Below, piece by piece: positions 1 to 8,681 of a stretch of DNA of 64,000 nucleotides. Every line of letters starts with the position of its first letter. The first letter of the stretch is position 1. The position numbers and the translations under genes are program-made. The stretch comes from Buchnera aphidicola (Ceratovacuna keduensis) (GTDB lineage: Bacteria > Pseudomonadota > Gammaproteobacteria > Enterobacterales > Enterobacteriaceae): contig NZ_CP134994.1 in assembly GCF_039372665.1 (NCBI RefSeq), forward strand, positions 62,001 through 126,000. The letters are read 5' to 3'. The notes below the pieces were generated by a model. The model was given only the letters and a program-made list of their open reading frames with translations, ran no database searches and was not told where the DNA came from.

Positions 1-2
1 GA

Positions 3-281
3 ATAAATTCTGTAGAAATAAAAAATTTTAATAATTTTTTAAATATTCTTAGCAATCAAATATTTCAAAAAGAAAAAAATATTTTTGAAATTAATATTAA
101 AAAAAAAATGTTTTTAAAAAATATTTTAAAAAATAAAAGAAAAATAAATATATTAAAATTTTTTAAATTATATTTAATAAATAAAGAATATAATAAAGAT
201 ATTTGTATAATTGATTTTAATAATGAAGAGTTAATGCAAACTTTTTTTTTAATAAATAAAAATCTAATATTTTATTATTAA
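3..281 (+). CDS. C-terminal part of an unidentified flagellar-cluster gene (possibly fliK)
   Basis: An open frame enters from the left edge and ends at the TAA at 279-281, giving 92 visible residues rich in Lys, Asn, Ile and Phe. I do not recognise a domain in it. It ends 48 bases before the fliM start, on the same strand. In E. coli and Buchnera flagellar operons the gene before fliM (fliL being absent in Buchnera) is fliK, the hook-length regulator, whose sequence is poorly conserved. The fliK assignment therefore rests on position only. It could equally be another hypothetical gene of the cluster. Confidence 0.4.
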   Translation: MNSVEIKNFNNFLNILSNQIFQKEKNIFEINIKKKMFLKNILKNKRKINILKFFKLYLINKEYNKDICIIDFNNEELMQTFFLINKNLIFYY

Positions 282-329
282 TTTTTTATTTTTATAGTTT
301 TATAATTTTTTATTATATAAGGAAATTTT

Positions 330-1712
330 ATGAATAAATATTTTGGTAATTTTATACATGTTAATAAAGTTTTAGAAAAGTTTGATAATTTTTCATGTAA
401 TAAAAAAAAAAATATAAAAAACTTTGTTAATAACGATTTTAATTTTTTTAATATTTTATATGCTAATTTAAATAATATATATTTAAAAGAAAAGTTTTTA
501 TTAGAAATTTTATTTAAAAATTTTTCTAAAATTTTAGAAAAAAAATTATCTAATATGTTACATTATAAAATTAAAATATATGTTGAAGATATAAAAATAC
601 AAACATATAAAAAGTATTTTAAAAATATTAGTTCTTTGATAAGTTTAAATTGTTTTAAAATATCTTCTATAAAAGATTTTGGTTTTTTTATATATTCTAA
701 CAATTTCGTATTATATATATTAGAACTTTTTTTTGGAGGTAAAACTAATTTTTTAAATAAAAAGATGTTTTATAATGTTTCTTATAGTCAAAATTTTATT
801 AGTAATAATATAAAAAATATATTAATTAATAGTTTATCAAAAATTTTAAAAAAAAAATTAAATTTAGATATATTTTCATATAAATTTGAAAAAATTTTTT
901 CTATACATAATGAAAATTTTTTTTCTTTAAAAAATTTTTCAGCAATAATATTTTTTAAAGTTTTTACTAAAAATAAAGATTATAATACTTTTAATATATG
1001 TTTGCCACTTAGTTTTATAAAATATATAAATAAAATTATTATTAAAAAATCTAACAAAATATGTGATAATAATAATTTAAAAAAAAATTTTTATATGTTG
1101 AATGATATAAAATTCATAATGTCTGTTTTTTTACAAAATTTTTTTATTAGTTTATCGAAATTATATAAATTAAAATATAATTATATTATTGAGATAAACA
1201 ATCCAAATGATGTTTATGTTTTTGTAGGAAAAAAATTATTTTTCTTAGGAAAAAATATAGCTTTTAAAAATAATAATTCTATTGTAATAAAAAAAATGAC
1301 ATATTTAAAATATATAAATTCAGGTGATAAAATGAACAATGAACTAGAAAAATTTAAAAAATATTTTTCAGAAAATGAACAAAAATTATATAAAAAAGAA
1401 AATGATAATAAAGTATTTTCAGATAATTCTTATAAAGAAAATTTAGAAAAAGATATTTTTAATGAAAAAATAAATTGTATAGGAGATATAAAAATTAAAA
1501 TTTCTGTTAGATTAGGAAGTACAAATATAAAAACAAAAAAATTATTATCTATAAGAAATGGATCAATAATACAATTGAATCAATTAGCAGGAGAACCTTT
1601 AGATATATTAGCAAATGGTTGTTTAATAGCAAAAGGTGAAATAGTAGTTATAAAAAATAAATATGGAATAAGAATTGTAAATATAATAAACAATATTAAT
1701 AATTTAAAATAA
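330..1712 (+). CDS. fliM-fliN: FliM-FliN fusion: flagellar C-ring switch proteins in one reading frame
   Basis: One 460-codon frame carries both C-ring proteins. Residues 1-334 resemble FliM, with the LFFGGKTNF segment near residue 135 matching the FliM GG motif. Residue 335 is a Met, and residues 335-460 are FliN, ending in a clear SpoA domain (SVRLGSTNIKTKKLLSIRNG followed by the LNQLAGEPLDILANG segment). E. coli FliM is 334 residues, so the join falls where FliM normally stops. An internal Shine-Dalgarno (AGGTGA, 1322-1327) precedes the ATG at 1332-1334, so FliN may also be made separately. The main ATG at 330 has AGGAAA at 320-325. The N-terminal EIDALL-type CheY-binding motif of FliM is not visible, in keeping with a non-motile cell lacking chemotaxis. 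C-ring parts support the flagellar export apparatus encoded just downstream. Fusion versus two overlapping products cannot be decided from sequence. Confidence 0.9.
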   Translation: MNKYFGNFIHVNKVLEKFDNFSCNKKKNIKNFVNNDFNFFNILYANLNNIYLKEKFLLEILFKNFSKILEKKLSNMLHYKIKIYVEDIKIQTYKKYFKNISSLISLNCFKISSIKDFGFFIYSNNFVLYILELFFGGKTNFLNKKMFYNVSYSQNFISNNIKNILINSLSKILKKKLNLDIFSYKFEKIFSIHNENFFSLKNFSAIIFFKVFTKNKDYNTFNICLPLSFIKYINKIIIKKSNKICDNNNLKKNFYMLNDIKFIMSVFLQNFFISLSKLYKLKYNYIIEINNPNDVYVFVGKKLFFLGKNIAFKNNNSIVIKKMTYLKYINSGDKMNNELEKFKKYFSENEQKLYKKENDNKVFSDNSYKENLEKDIFNEKINCIGDIKIKISVRLGSTNIKTKKLLSIRNGSIIQLNQLAGEPLDILANGCLIAKGEIVVIKNKYGIRIVNIINNINNLK

Positions 1713-1819
1713 TTTTTTAATTATATTTTTATTTTTTATAATAATAATATTTTTTTTAATATTATAATTATTAAAATATATTAAAATTTTTTAAATAACT
1801 AAATATTTTGGAAATTATA

Positions 1820-2560
1820 ATGAAATATAGTAAAATTTTATTATTTTTGTTTTCATTACTTTCTACTTCTGTATATACAATGAATTTAGATTCAATAAAT
1901 AATTTATTTTTTAATAAAGGAAGTGATCTTTCTATTCCTTTAGATATTTTAATAATAATGAGTTCTTTAAGTTTTTTACCTGCTATAATTCTTTTAATGA
2001 CTAGTTTTACTAGAATTATAATTGTTTTGAGTTTATTAAGAAATGCTTTAGGAATGACTTATTCTCCTCCAAATCAAATATTAATTGGATTGAGTTTATT
2101 TATTACTTTTTTTATAATGTCTCCTGTATTTAACTTAATTTATAAAGATTCTTATTTGCCATTTATTAATAAAAAAATTAGTTCTGAAATAGCTATAAAT
2201 AGAGCTGTGTTTCCATTTAAAAAATTTATGTTGAGTCAAATTAAAGAATCAGATATATCTTTTTTTTTAAAATTATCTAGAGAAAAAATAGTTAAATTTG
2301 ATAATAAATATGACATACCTATGTATGTAGTAATACCTGCTTTTGTTTCTAATGAATTAAAAATAGCTTTTCAAATAGGTTTTATAATATTTATACCATT
2401 TATAGTAATAGATTTAATTATATCTAGTGTTTTAATGGCATTAGGTATGATGATGGTTCCACCGTCTAGCATATCTTTACCATTTAAATTAATACTTTTT
2501 GTATTGTCAGATGGATGGAATTTATTAATTAGTTCTTTAGTAAAAAGTTTTTATTTTTAA
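1820..2560 (+). CDS. fliP: FliP, flagellar type III export gate protein
   Basis: FliP is a core membrane subunit of the flagellar protein-export gate, forming a ring with FliQ and FliR. The 246-residue product compares with 245 in E. coli. An N-terminal hydrophobic segment ([15 protein letters not shown]) is a likely signal peptide. Conserved blocks are visible: [53 protein letters not shown] and [10 protein letters not shown] at the end. I chose the ATG at 1820, preceded by GGAA at 1810-1813. The in-frame TTG at 1808 overlaps that ribosome-binding site and is less likely. fliO, which lies between fliN and fliP in E. coli, is absent; only 107 bases separate the fusion gene from this start. 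Confidence 0.95.
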   Translation: MKYSKILLFLFSLLSTSVYTMNLDSINNLFFNKGSDLSIPLDILIIMSSLSFLPAIILLMTSFTRIIIVLSLLRNALGMTYSPPNQILIGLSLFITFFIMSPVFNLIYKDSYLPFINKKISSEIAINRAVFPFKKFMLSQIKESDISFFLKLSREKIVKFDNKYDIPMYVVIPAFVSNELKIAFQIGFIIFIPFIVIDLIISSVLMALGMMMVPPSSISLPFKLILFVLSDGWNLLISSLVKSFYF

Positions 2561-2595
2561 ATTTTATTTAAATTTTAAAATATTAGGTAAAAAAT

Positions 2596-2868
2596 ATGAC
2601 TTTAGAAACTGTAGATAGTTTATTAGGTGAATCAATAAAAATGATTTTAATATTATCTATGCCATTATTAATTGTTGTATTGTTAATAGGTTTAATAATT
2701 AGTATATTACAATCTGCTACTCAAATTAATGAACAAACTTTGTCTTTTGTACCAAAAATATTTTCTATATTAAGTATATTAGTATTATTAGGTCCTTGGA
2801 TGTTAAATACTATAATAAATTACATTAAAGATTTATTTAAAATTTTACCTATTATTATAAATGCATGA
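2596..2868 (+). CDS. fliQ: FliQ, flagellar type III export gate protein
   Basis: This 90-residue protein (89 in E. coli) consists of two hydrophobic segments, about residues 15-38 and 52-75, around the typical ISILQSATQINEQTLSFVPK loop. These features identify FliQ of the export gate. An AGGT ribosome-binding site lies about 8 bases before the ATG. Its TGA overlaps the fliR ATG in the ATGA arrangement at 2865-2868, pointing to translational coupling with fliR. Confidence 0.95.
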   Translation: MTLETVDSLLGESIKMILILSMPLLIVVLLIGLIISILQSATQINEQTLSFVPKIFSILSILVLLGPWMLNTIINYIKDLFKILPIIINA

Positions 2869-3653
2869 TAAATTTTAATTTTTATGAAATTTTTAATATT
2901 TTTAATAAATTAATTTTTCCATTTTGTAGAATATTACCAATATTAATTATGGTGCCTATTTTTGGAGAAAAATTTTTAAATAAAAGAATAAAAATATTAT
3001 TTTCAATATTTTTAAGTTTTTTATATATAAATTTTTATAAAATAGAAAATGATATAAATTTATTTACTAATTATGGATTTTTAATTTTATTAAAACAAAT
3101 ATTTGTAGGATTTTTTTTTGGATTTATAATACAATCAGTTTTTTCTATATCTATTGTAATTGGTGAAATACTTAGTTCTCAAATAGGTCTTTCATTTTCT
3201 ACTATTTTTGATATTTCACAAAAATGGAATTCTTCAATATTTTCTTATTTTATAAAAATATTTCTTTTAATGACTTTTTTATCTATTAATGGTCATTATT
3301 GGATAATTTATACTATATTTAATAGTTTTTTATTAATTCCAATTGAAAATTTAAATTTTTCTAAAAATATTTTTTTTTTAATATTTTCTTTTTTTTCTGA
3401 TTTTTTTTATAATGGAATTTTAATTATTTTACCAATAATAATACTTATTTTGTCATTAAATATTATGATGGCTATATTAAATAGAACAATACCTCAACTT
3501 TCTGTTTTTTCAATTTTTTTACCTGTTCTTTTATTAGTAAGTTTATTAATTTTTTATTTTTATATATCAATTAATATAAACAATTTTGTACTTTTTTTAA
3601 GAAGTTCATTTGAAAAAATAAATAATTTAAAACAAAATTTAATTTTTTATTAA
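2865..3653 (+). CDS. fliR: FliR, flagellar type III export gate protein
   Basis: FliR completes the FliPQR export gate in the inner membrane. The product has 262 residues (261 in E. coli) and six or so strongly hydrophobic stretches. Recognisable segments include RILPILIMVPIFGE near the N terminus, GFIIQSVFSISIVIGEILSS and QIGLSFSTIFD in the middle, and LNRTIPQLSVFSIFLPVLL near the C terminus. It starts inside the fliQ stop (ATGA). It is the last gene of the cluster and is followed by a strong inverted repeat at 3693-3741. In a non-motile endosymbiont the likely use is protein export through basal bodies; this is inference from the family's known role. Confidence 0.95.
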   Translation: MINFNFYEIFNIFNKLIFPFCRILPILIMVPIFGEKFLNKRIKILFSIFLSFLYINFYKIENDINLFTNYGFLILLKQIFVGFFFGFIIQSVFSISIVIGEILSSQIGLSFSTIFDISQKWNSSIFSYFIKIFLLMTFLSINGHYWIIYTIFNSFLLIPIENLNFSKNIFFLIFSFFSDFFYNGILIILPIIILILSLNIMMAILNRTIPQLSVFSIFLPVLLLVSLLIFYFYISININNFVLFLRSSFEKINNLKQNLIFY

Positions 3654-3692
3654 ATTTATTTTTGCATATTTTAAAATAATATATTTTTAAAA

Positions 3693-3741
3693 TTAAACGA
3701 ATTGATTTATTTTATGTTTTTTATATTTTCAATTCGTTTAA
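3693..3741. terminator. Bidirectional terminator between fliR and rpmG
   Basis: A perfect 13-base inverted repeat (TTAAACGAATTGA at 3693-3705 and TCAATTCGTTTAA at 3729-3741) encloses a 23-base loop. It stands between convergent genes, so it can end transcripts from both sides. Confidence 0.75.
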
Positions 3742-3762
3742 TAAATTTATTTTTAAAAAATT

Positions 3763-3930
3763 TTATTTTATGTTACATTCTTTATACCATACATGTTTTT
3801 TTAGTATTGGATCATATTTTTTTAATTTTAATTTTTCAGGATTATTTATTTTATTTTTACTAGTAGTATAAAAGTGTCCATTTTTTGAAGTTGATAACAA
3901 TTTTATTTTTTTTCTAGATTTTTTAGCCAT
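3763..3930 (-). CDS. rpmG: 50S ribosomal protein L33
   Basis: A short frame of 55 codons starts at the ATG whose complement is 3928-3930 and stops at 3763-3765. The product begins [20 protein letters not shown] and ends [12 protein letters not shown], matching E. coli L33 (also 55 residues) along its whole length, including the GHFYTT and [12 protein letters not shown] blocks. It lies 24 bases downstream of rpmB on the same strand, the standard rpmB-rpmG pair. Confidence 0.95.
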   Translation of the reverse strand: MAKKSRKKIKLLSTSKNGHFYTTSKNKINNPEKLKLKKYDPILKKHVWYKECNIK

Positions 3931-3954
3931 ATTTTCCTCAAAAAAATATATTTT

Positions 3955-4173
3955 TTAAAAGTAATTTTTAAATATTTTTTCTATTCCTTTTTTATTTATT
4001 AGTCTTATTCCTTTAGTACTTATTTTTATTTTTATAAATTTATTTATACTTGGTACCCAAAATTTATGATTATGTATATTTGGTTTAAATTTTCTTCTAT
4101 TTGAGTTCATAGCATGAGATCTTTTGTTACCAAATATAGTTTTTTTTTTTGTAATTTTACATATTTTTGACAT
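3955..4173 (-). CDS. rpmB: 50S ribosomal protein L28
   Basis: This 72-residue basic protein begins MSKICKITKKKTIFGNKRSH, and continues with the family's SHAMNSNRRKFKPNIH segment. E. coli L28 has 78 residues; the shortening is at the C terminus. It is cotranscribed with rpmG downstream and sits 51 bases after ppa on the same strand. Confidence 0.95.
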   Translation of the reverse strand: MSKICKITKKKTIFGNKRSHAMNSNRRKFKPNIHNHKFWVPSINKFIKIKISTKGIRLINKKGIEKIFKNYF

Positions 4174-4224
4174 TTTTCATCCTAATTTTTTTTATTTTTA
4201 AATATTTTATAATATAATATTTTA

Positions 4225-4758
4225 TTATTTTGAATTTTTATAATTTTTGATAGACTTTAATATTTCTTCTTTAGCTTCTTTTTTATTACCCCAGCCAATT
4301 ATTTTTATCCATTTATTTTTTTCTAGTTTTTTATAGTTATAAAAAAAATTTTGTATTTTTTTTTTAATATTACTTTTTAAATCATTTATATCTAATATAT
4401 TTTTATATTCTTCAGTAATTTTTTTATTTGGTATACTTATTATTTTATTATCTTTTCCTGATTCATCTATCATTTTTAGCATTCCTATTGGAATACATCT
4501 TATTACAGATTTAGATATTATAGGATAAGGAGTTATAACTAAAGTATCTAAACAATCTCCATCTTCTGATAAAGTATTATTTATATATCCATAGTTATAT
4601 GGATAAAACATAGCTACAGGAATAAATCTATCTACAAATATATTTCCACAATTTTTATTTATTTCATATTTTACTGGACTAGAATTAGATGATATTTCTA
4701 TTATAGCAAAAATGTCATGTGGAGGATTTTTTCCTGATGATATTTTTTTTATGTTCAT
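4225..4758 (-). CDS. ppa: Inorganic pyrophosphatase
   Basis: The enzyme hydrolyses pyrophosphate to phosphate, driving biosynthetic reactions such as tRNA charging and nucleotide polymerisation. The product has 177 residues (176 in E. coli), a family I soluble pyrophosphatase. Visible signatures are IEISSNSSPVKYEINK, the active-site block YGYINNTLSEDGDCLDTLVI with its metal-binding aspartates, and the C-terminal KWIKIIGWGNKKEAKEEI. It heads the minus-strand ppa-rpmB-rpmG group. Confidence 0.95.
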   Translation of the reverse strand: MNIKKISSGKNPPHDIFAIIEISSNSSPVKYEINKNCGNIFVDRFIPVAMFYPYNYGYINNTLSEDGDCLDTLVITPYPIISKSVIRCIPIGMLKMIDESGKDNKIISIPNKKITEEYKNILDINDLKSNIKKKIQNFFYNYKKLEKNKWIKIIGWGNKKEAKEEILKSIKNYKNSK

Positions 4759-4956
4759 ATTTTTAAAAAATTATATAATATTTTATATTTATAAAAAATA
4801 TAATATTAATTATATAATATATTATATATCATTTTCTTTTTATAAAAAAATATTTTTGAATAATAAAAAAATAATATTTTGTAATATATTATTAAATATT
4901 TTTTTATAAAAATTATAAAAATTTATAAAATAAAAATAATTTTATTAATTTTTTGT

Positions 4957-5338
4957 TGAAGTTAGACTATAAGCCGGATTCTGTATTAAACAGTCATTCA
5001 TCTAGATTAATAATTACTTATTAATTCATGCAACCTACCCAGACTTATTATTTTAACGGGTTATTTTTAGTCTTGTTTGGTCTTGCTCTAAGCGGAGTTT
5101 ACATTGCCATAATTTGTTACCAATTTATGCGGTGTGCTCTTACCACACCTTTTCACCCTTTCCAAAAATTTTATTTTTTGGAGGTTTTTTTTCTGTTGCA
5201 CTATTCATAAGTTTTCACTTTCCAGGAGTTACCTGGCGCTTTAACCCGTGTAGAGTCCGGACTTTCCTCTTTTCATATAAAAATATAATAAAATTTTTAT
5301 AATATTTTTATTAAAAAAGCGACTGTATGTCTAACTTC
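4957..5338 (-). ncRNA. rnpB: RNase P RNA (M1 RNA)
   Basis: On the minus strand the RNA begins GAAGUUAGACAUACAGUCGC, matching the 5' end of bacterial class A RNase P RNA. The universal P4 segment GAGGAAAGUCCGGACUC is at about 5252-5269. The 3' end carries the conserved ACAGAAUCCGGCUUAUAG at about 4967-4984. The ends (GAAGUUAGAC with GUCUAACUUC) pair to close helix P1. The RNA of about 380 bases cleaves tRNA leaders. It follows rsmI on the same strand. Exact ends are estimated from helix P1. Confidence 0.95.
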
Positions 5339-5367
5339 AACTATATAAATATATTATATATATTTGT

Positions 5368-6222
5368 TTATGTCATTTTTTTTTTTAAAATATATTTATA
5401 TAAAAAATTTTTTTTTAAATTATGTATTTTAGAAGTTATTTTTATAGATAAGTTTGTACTTAGTTTTTTTTTTAAAATTTTAAATGTTTTTAATATTTTT
5501 TCTTTTATTTTTTTTTTTTTATTATTTTGACCTTTTATTATTAAAACAATTTCTCCTTTTTGTCTTTTTTTATCAAATTCTAACCATTTTATTAATTTTT
5601 CTAATTTTGTTTTTTTTATAGTTTCCCAAAATTTTGTTATTTCTTTTGAAAATGTAATAGTTCTATTTTTACCAAAAAATTTTTTCATAATTTTTAAAGA
5701 TTTTATTATTCTTTTAGAAGTTTCAAATAAAATTATAGTTCTTTTTTCTATAGACAATTTTTTACACATTTTTTTTATTTGTTTTTTTTTTTTTGGTATA
5801 AAACCTTCATAACAAAAACTTTTAGAATCTATGCCAGAACTAACAATTGCGGATATAGCAGAACATGCTCCTGGTATAGGAGTTATTTTTATATCTTTTT
5901 TATGACACATTTTTACTATTATATTTCCTGGATCATTTATCAATGGAGTTCCAGCATTTGAAACTATTGCAATATCTTTTTTTTTTAATAATTCTGAAAA
6001 TATTTTTTTACTTTTTTTATTTTCATTGTTTTTATTTAAAGAAATTATATTAGATTTTATTTTATAAACATTTAATAATTTTCTTGTATGTTTTATGTTT
6101 TCTGCTGCTATTATATTTACATTTTTTAATATTTCTATAGATCTATATGTAATATCTTTTATATTTCCTATTGGCGTAGATACTATATATAAATTTCCAA
6201 AATTTTTATATTTTTTATTCAT
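5368..6222 (-). CDS. rsmI: 16S rRNA (cytidine-1402 2'-O) methyltransferase RsmI
   Basis: RsmI methylates the ribose of C1402 in 16S rRNA, at the decoding centre. The 284-residue product (286 in E. coli) has the tetrapyrrole-methylase fold signatures: LYIVSTPIGNIKDITYRSIE at the N terminus, AAENIKHTRKLL, SNAGTPLINDPG around residue 90, and PIPGACSAISAIVSSGI. The C-terminal 60 residues are very lysine-rich and less recognisable. It lies just upstream of rnpB on the same strand. Confidence 0.93.
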   Translation of the reverse strand: MNKKYKNFGNLYIVSTPIGNIKDITYRSIEILKNVNIIAAENIKHTRKLLNVYKIKSNIISLNKNNENKKSKKIFSELLKKKDIAIVSNAGTPLINDPGNIIVKMCHKKDIKITPIPGACSAISAIVSSGIDSKSFCYEGFIPKKKKQIKKMCKKLSIEKRTIILFETSKRIIKSLKIMKKFFGKNRTITFSKEITKFWETIKKTKLEKLIKWLEFDKKRQKGEIVLIIKGQNNKKKKIKEKILKTFKILKKKLSTNLSIKITSKIHNLKKNFLYKYILKKKMT

Positions 6223-6358
6223 AAATTTTTATATTTTATGATTTTTAATATTATAACAAAATTTTTTTTTAAATAATAAAATAAAATTATATTTTTAGTT
6301 TTTAATTTTTATTTTTTTTGTTTTATTATAAAAATAATATTTATTTTGGATGTTTTTT

Positions 6359-7570
6359 ATGAAAAGAGTAGTAATAACTGGAATAGGAATAATTTCTAGT
6401 ATTGGTAACAATAAAAAAGAAGTTTTACAATCTTTAAAATTAGGTAAATCTGGAATTTCTTTTTCTAAAGAAATGTTTAATTTAGGTATGAAAAGTAATG
6501 TAATAGGAAATATAAATATAAAAAAATTTGGGAAAATTGATAATAAAATATTTAGGTTTATGAATATGTCTTCTGTATATTCTTATTTTTCTTTTTTAGA
6601 AGCAGTAAAAGATTCTAAATTAAATTTAAATATATATCAAAAAAATTATAGAGTAGGTTTAATTTCTGGATCAGGAAATGTGTCTTATGAATTTAATGAT
6701 TTTTCAAAAAGAATGTTAAAAAAATATAATAAAATAGATCCATATTTTTCAATAAAAAATTTTCCATCAAATATTTCTGCTTGTTTATCTACATTTTTTA
6801 AAATATATGGAATTACTTATTCTATAAGTTCAGCTTGTACAACATCTTCACATTGTATTTGTAATGCTTTTGATTTAATAAAATATGGAAAACAAGATAT
6901 TATATTTGCTGGTGGTGCAGAAGAAATAAATTTTAAATTAGCAAATAGTTTTGATGTTATGAAAGTTCTTTCTAGAAAAAGAAATGATTTTCCAAAAAAA
7001 TCTTCTAGAGCATTCGATGAAGACAGAGATGGTTTTGTAATTTCTGGTGGTTCTGGTTTTTTAGTTTTAGAAGAATTAAATTTTGCTATTTCTAGAAATG
7101 CTAATATATATGCAGAAATTATTAATTATTCATGTCTTTCAAATGGTAAAAGTATGATTTTACCTTCAAAAGATAGATCAGCAAAATGTATGGAAAAAGC
7201 TATAAATGGTACAAAAATAGATTATATAAATGCACATGCAACTTCTACTAAAATAGGAGATCATATAGAATATAATGCAATTTTAAAAGTTTTTAAAAAA
7301 TATAATTATATTCCTATAATTTCTTCTACTAAATCTATGACAGGTCATTCTTTAGGAGCATCTGGTGTTCATGAAATTATTTATACTATATTGATGATGA
7401 AAAACAATTTTATAGCTCCTTCTATTAATATAAAAAAATTAGATACTAGATTTAAAATAAATAATATTGCTTATAAAAAAATTAATAGAAAAATTTATAC
7501 AGCTATGTCTAATAATTTTGGTTTTGGTGGAACTAATGTAAGTATAATAATAAAGAATTTTATTTTATAA
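6359..7570 (+). CDS. fabB: 3-oxoacyl-[acyl-carrier-protein] synthase I
   Basis: FabB condenses malonyl-ACP with acyl-ACP in fatty-acid elongation. The product has 403 residues (406 in E. coli). The catalytic triad is visible: Cys160 in SISSACTTSSH, His in INAHATSTKIGDH, and His in MTGHSLGASG; the C terminus carries NNFGFGGTN. I take the ATG at 6359, which gives MKRVVITGIG as in E. coli and has TTGGA 8 bases upstream. The ATG at 6350 overlaps that ribosome-binding site. As the main condensing enzyme it would sustain membrane lipid synthesis. Confidence 0.96.
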   Translation: MKRVVITGIGIISSIGNNKKEVLQSLKLGKSGISFSKEMFNLGMKSNVIGNINIKKFGKIDNKIFRFMNMSSVYSYFSFLEAVKDSKLNLNIYQKNYRVGLISGSGNVSYEFNDFSKRMLKKYNKIDPYFSIKNFPSNISACLSTFFKIYGITYSISSACTTSSHCICNAFDLIKYGKQDIIFAGGAEEINFKLANSFDVMKVLSRKRNDFPKKSSRAFDEDRDGFVISGGSGFLVLEELNFAISRNANIYAEIINYSCLSNGKSMILPSKDRSAKCMEKAINGTKIDYINAHATSTKIGDHIEYNAILKVFKKYNYIPIISSTKSMTGHSLGASGVHEIIYTILMMKNNFIAPSINIKKLDTRFKINNIAYKKINRKIYTAMSNNFGFGGTNVSIIIKNFIL

Positions 7571-7670
7571 ATTATTATATTAAAATAAAACAATTATATT
7601 TTTTGTTTATATATATATATAATATATATAAATTTTATTTTTAGTTACAAAATATTTTTGGAGAAAAATT

Positions 7671-8621
7671 TTGAATCAATTAGATCAATTAAAAAAATAT
7701 AGTACTGTTGTAGCAGATACAGGAAATGTAGAACTAATTAAAAAGTTTTCTACACAAGATGCTACAACTAATCCTTCTTTAATATTAAATGCAATTAAAT
7801 TACCTAAATATAAAAATTTATTATTAAAATCTATAGAATATGCAAAAAAAAAAAATATTAATTTAAAAGAAACAGTTTCTTTAGCTAGTAATAAAATATC
7901 TGTAGATATTGGTACAAAAATTTTAAATTTTATACCAGGAAGAGTTTCAACTGAAGTAGATTCTAGATTATCATTTAATAAAAATTTATGTATTTTCCAT
8001 GCTAAAGAAATAATAAGAATGTATGAAGAAAATGGAATAAAAAGAAATAGAATTTTAATAAAATTAGCTTCTACTTGGGAATCTATTCAAGCAGCTAAAG
8101 AATTAGAAAAAGAAAATATAAATTGTAATTTAACTTTGTTGTTTTCTTTTGCTCAAGCAAAAGCTTGTGCTCAATCTGGTGTATTTTTAATATCTCCATT
8201 TGTTGGTAGAATATATGATTGGCATATAAATAAATATAATTTAGATAGTATTAATATTGAAAATGATCCAGGTGTTAAATCTGTAAAAAAAATATTTAAT
8301 TTTTATAAAAAATATTCTTATAAGACTATTATAATGGCTGCTAGTTTTAGAAATATAAATCAAATATTAGAATTGTCTGGTTGTGATTATTTAACTATAT
8401 CTCCTACATTATTATCTGAATTAAAATCTAACTTTAATAAAATAGATAAAAAACTTAACTTTACTATAAAAAATAAAACTTATAAAAATAAAATTACTGA
8501 AGAAGAATTTAGATTTGAACATAATGAAGATATTATGGCTACAGAAAAATTATCTGAAGGAATAAGGCAATTTGGATATGATCAAAAAAAAATAGAAGAT
8601 ATCATTATTAAAAATATTTAA
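7671..8621 (+). CDS. talA: Transaldolase
   Basis: Transaldolase exchanges three-carbon units between sugar phosphates in the non-oxidative pentose phosphate pathway. The product has 316 residues, beginning MNQLDQLKKYSTVVADTGN, aligned with the start of E. coli transaldolases. The start codon is TTG at 7671, with TTGGAG at 7658-7663; no ATG fits. The Schiff-base lysine lies in NRILIKLASTWESIQAAKEL, and ATTNPSLILNA near the N terminus is the family signature. It precedes tkt by 60 bases, forming a pentose-phosphate pair. The talA rather than talB label follows Buchnera gene order. Confidence 0.92.
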   Translation: MNQLDQLKKYSTVVADTGNVELIKKFSTQDATTNPSLILNAIKLPKYKNLLLKSIEYAKKKNINLKETVSLASNKISVDIGTKILNFIPGRVSTEVDSRLSFNKNLCIFHAKEIIRMYEENGIKRNRILIKLASTWESIQAAKELEKENINCNLTLLFSFAQAKACAQSGVFLISPFVGRIYDWHINKYNLDSINIENDPGVKSVKKIFNFYKKYSYKTIIMAASFRNINQILELSGCDYLTISPTLLSELKSNFNKIDKKLNFTIKNKTYKNKITEEEFRFEHNEDIMATEKLSEGIRQFGYDQKKIEDIIIKNI

Positions 8622-8681
8622 TTTTATATAATATTTATATAATATATATTTTAAATTTTAAAAAATTTTGGAGTTTTTAAT

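Noticed and set aside
1808..1819. TTG start for fliP, and comparable TTG/GTG extensions for priA (26823), ydiK (31050), aroH (32216), rsmA (44429), nuoA (58252) and nuoB (58688)
   Set aside because: In each case a downstream ATG matches the family's N terminus, in several cases with a ribosome-binding site, while the extension is non-homologous.
4712..5302. Several small plus-strand reading frames over ppa upstream DNA and rnpB
   Set aside because: They overlap the ppa start, AT-rich spacer and the RNase P RNA, and encode hydrophobic or arbitrary peptides with no family resemblance.
7608..7632. TA-repeat before talA, considered as a regulatory or slipped-strand repeat
   Set aside because: Short TA runs are expected by composition throughout this DNA and nothing ties this one to a function.
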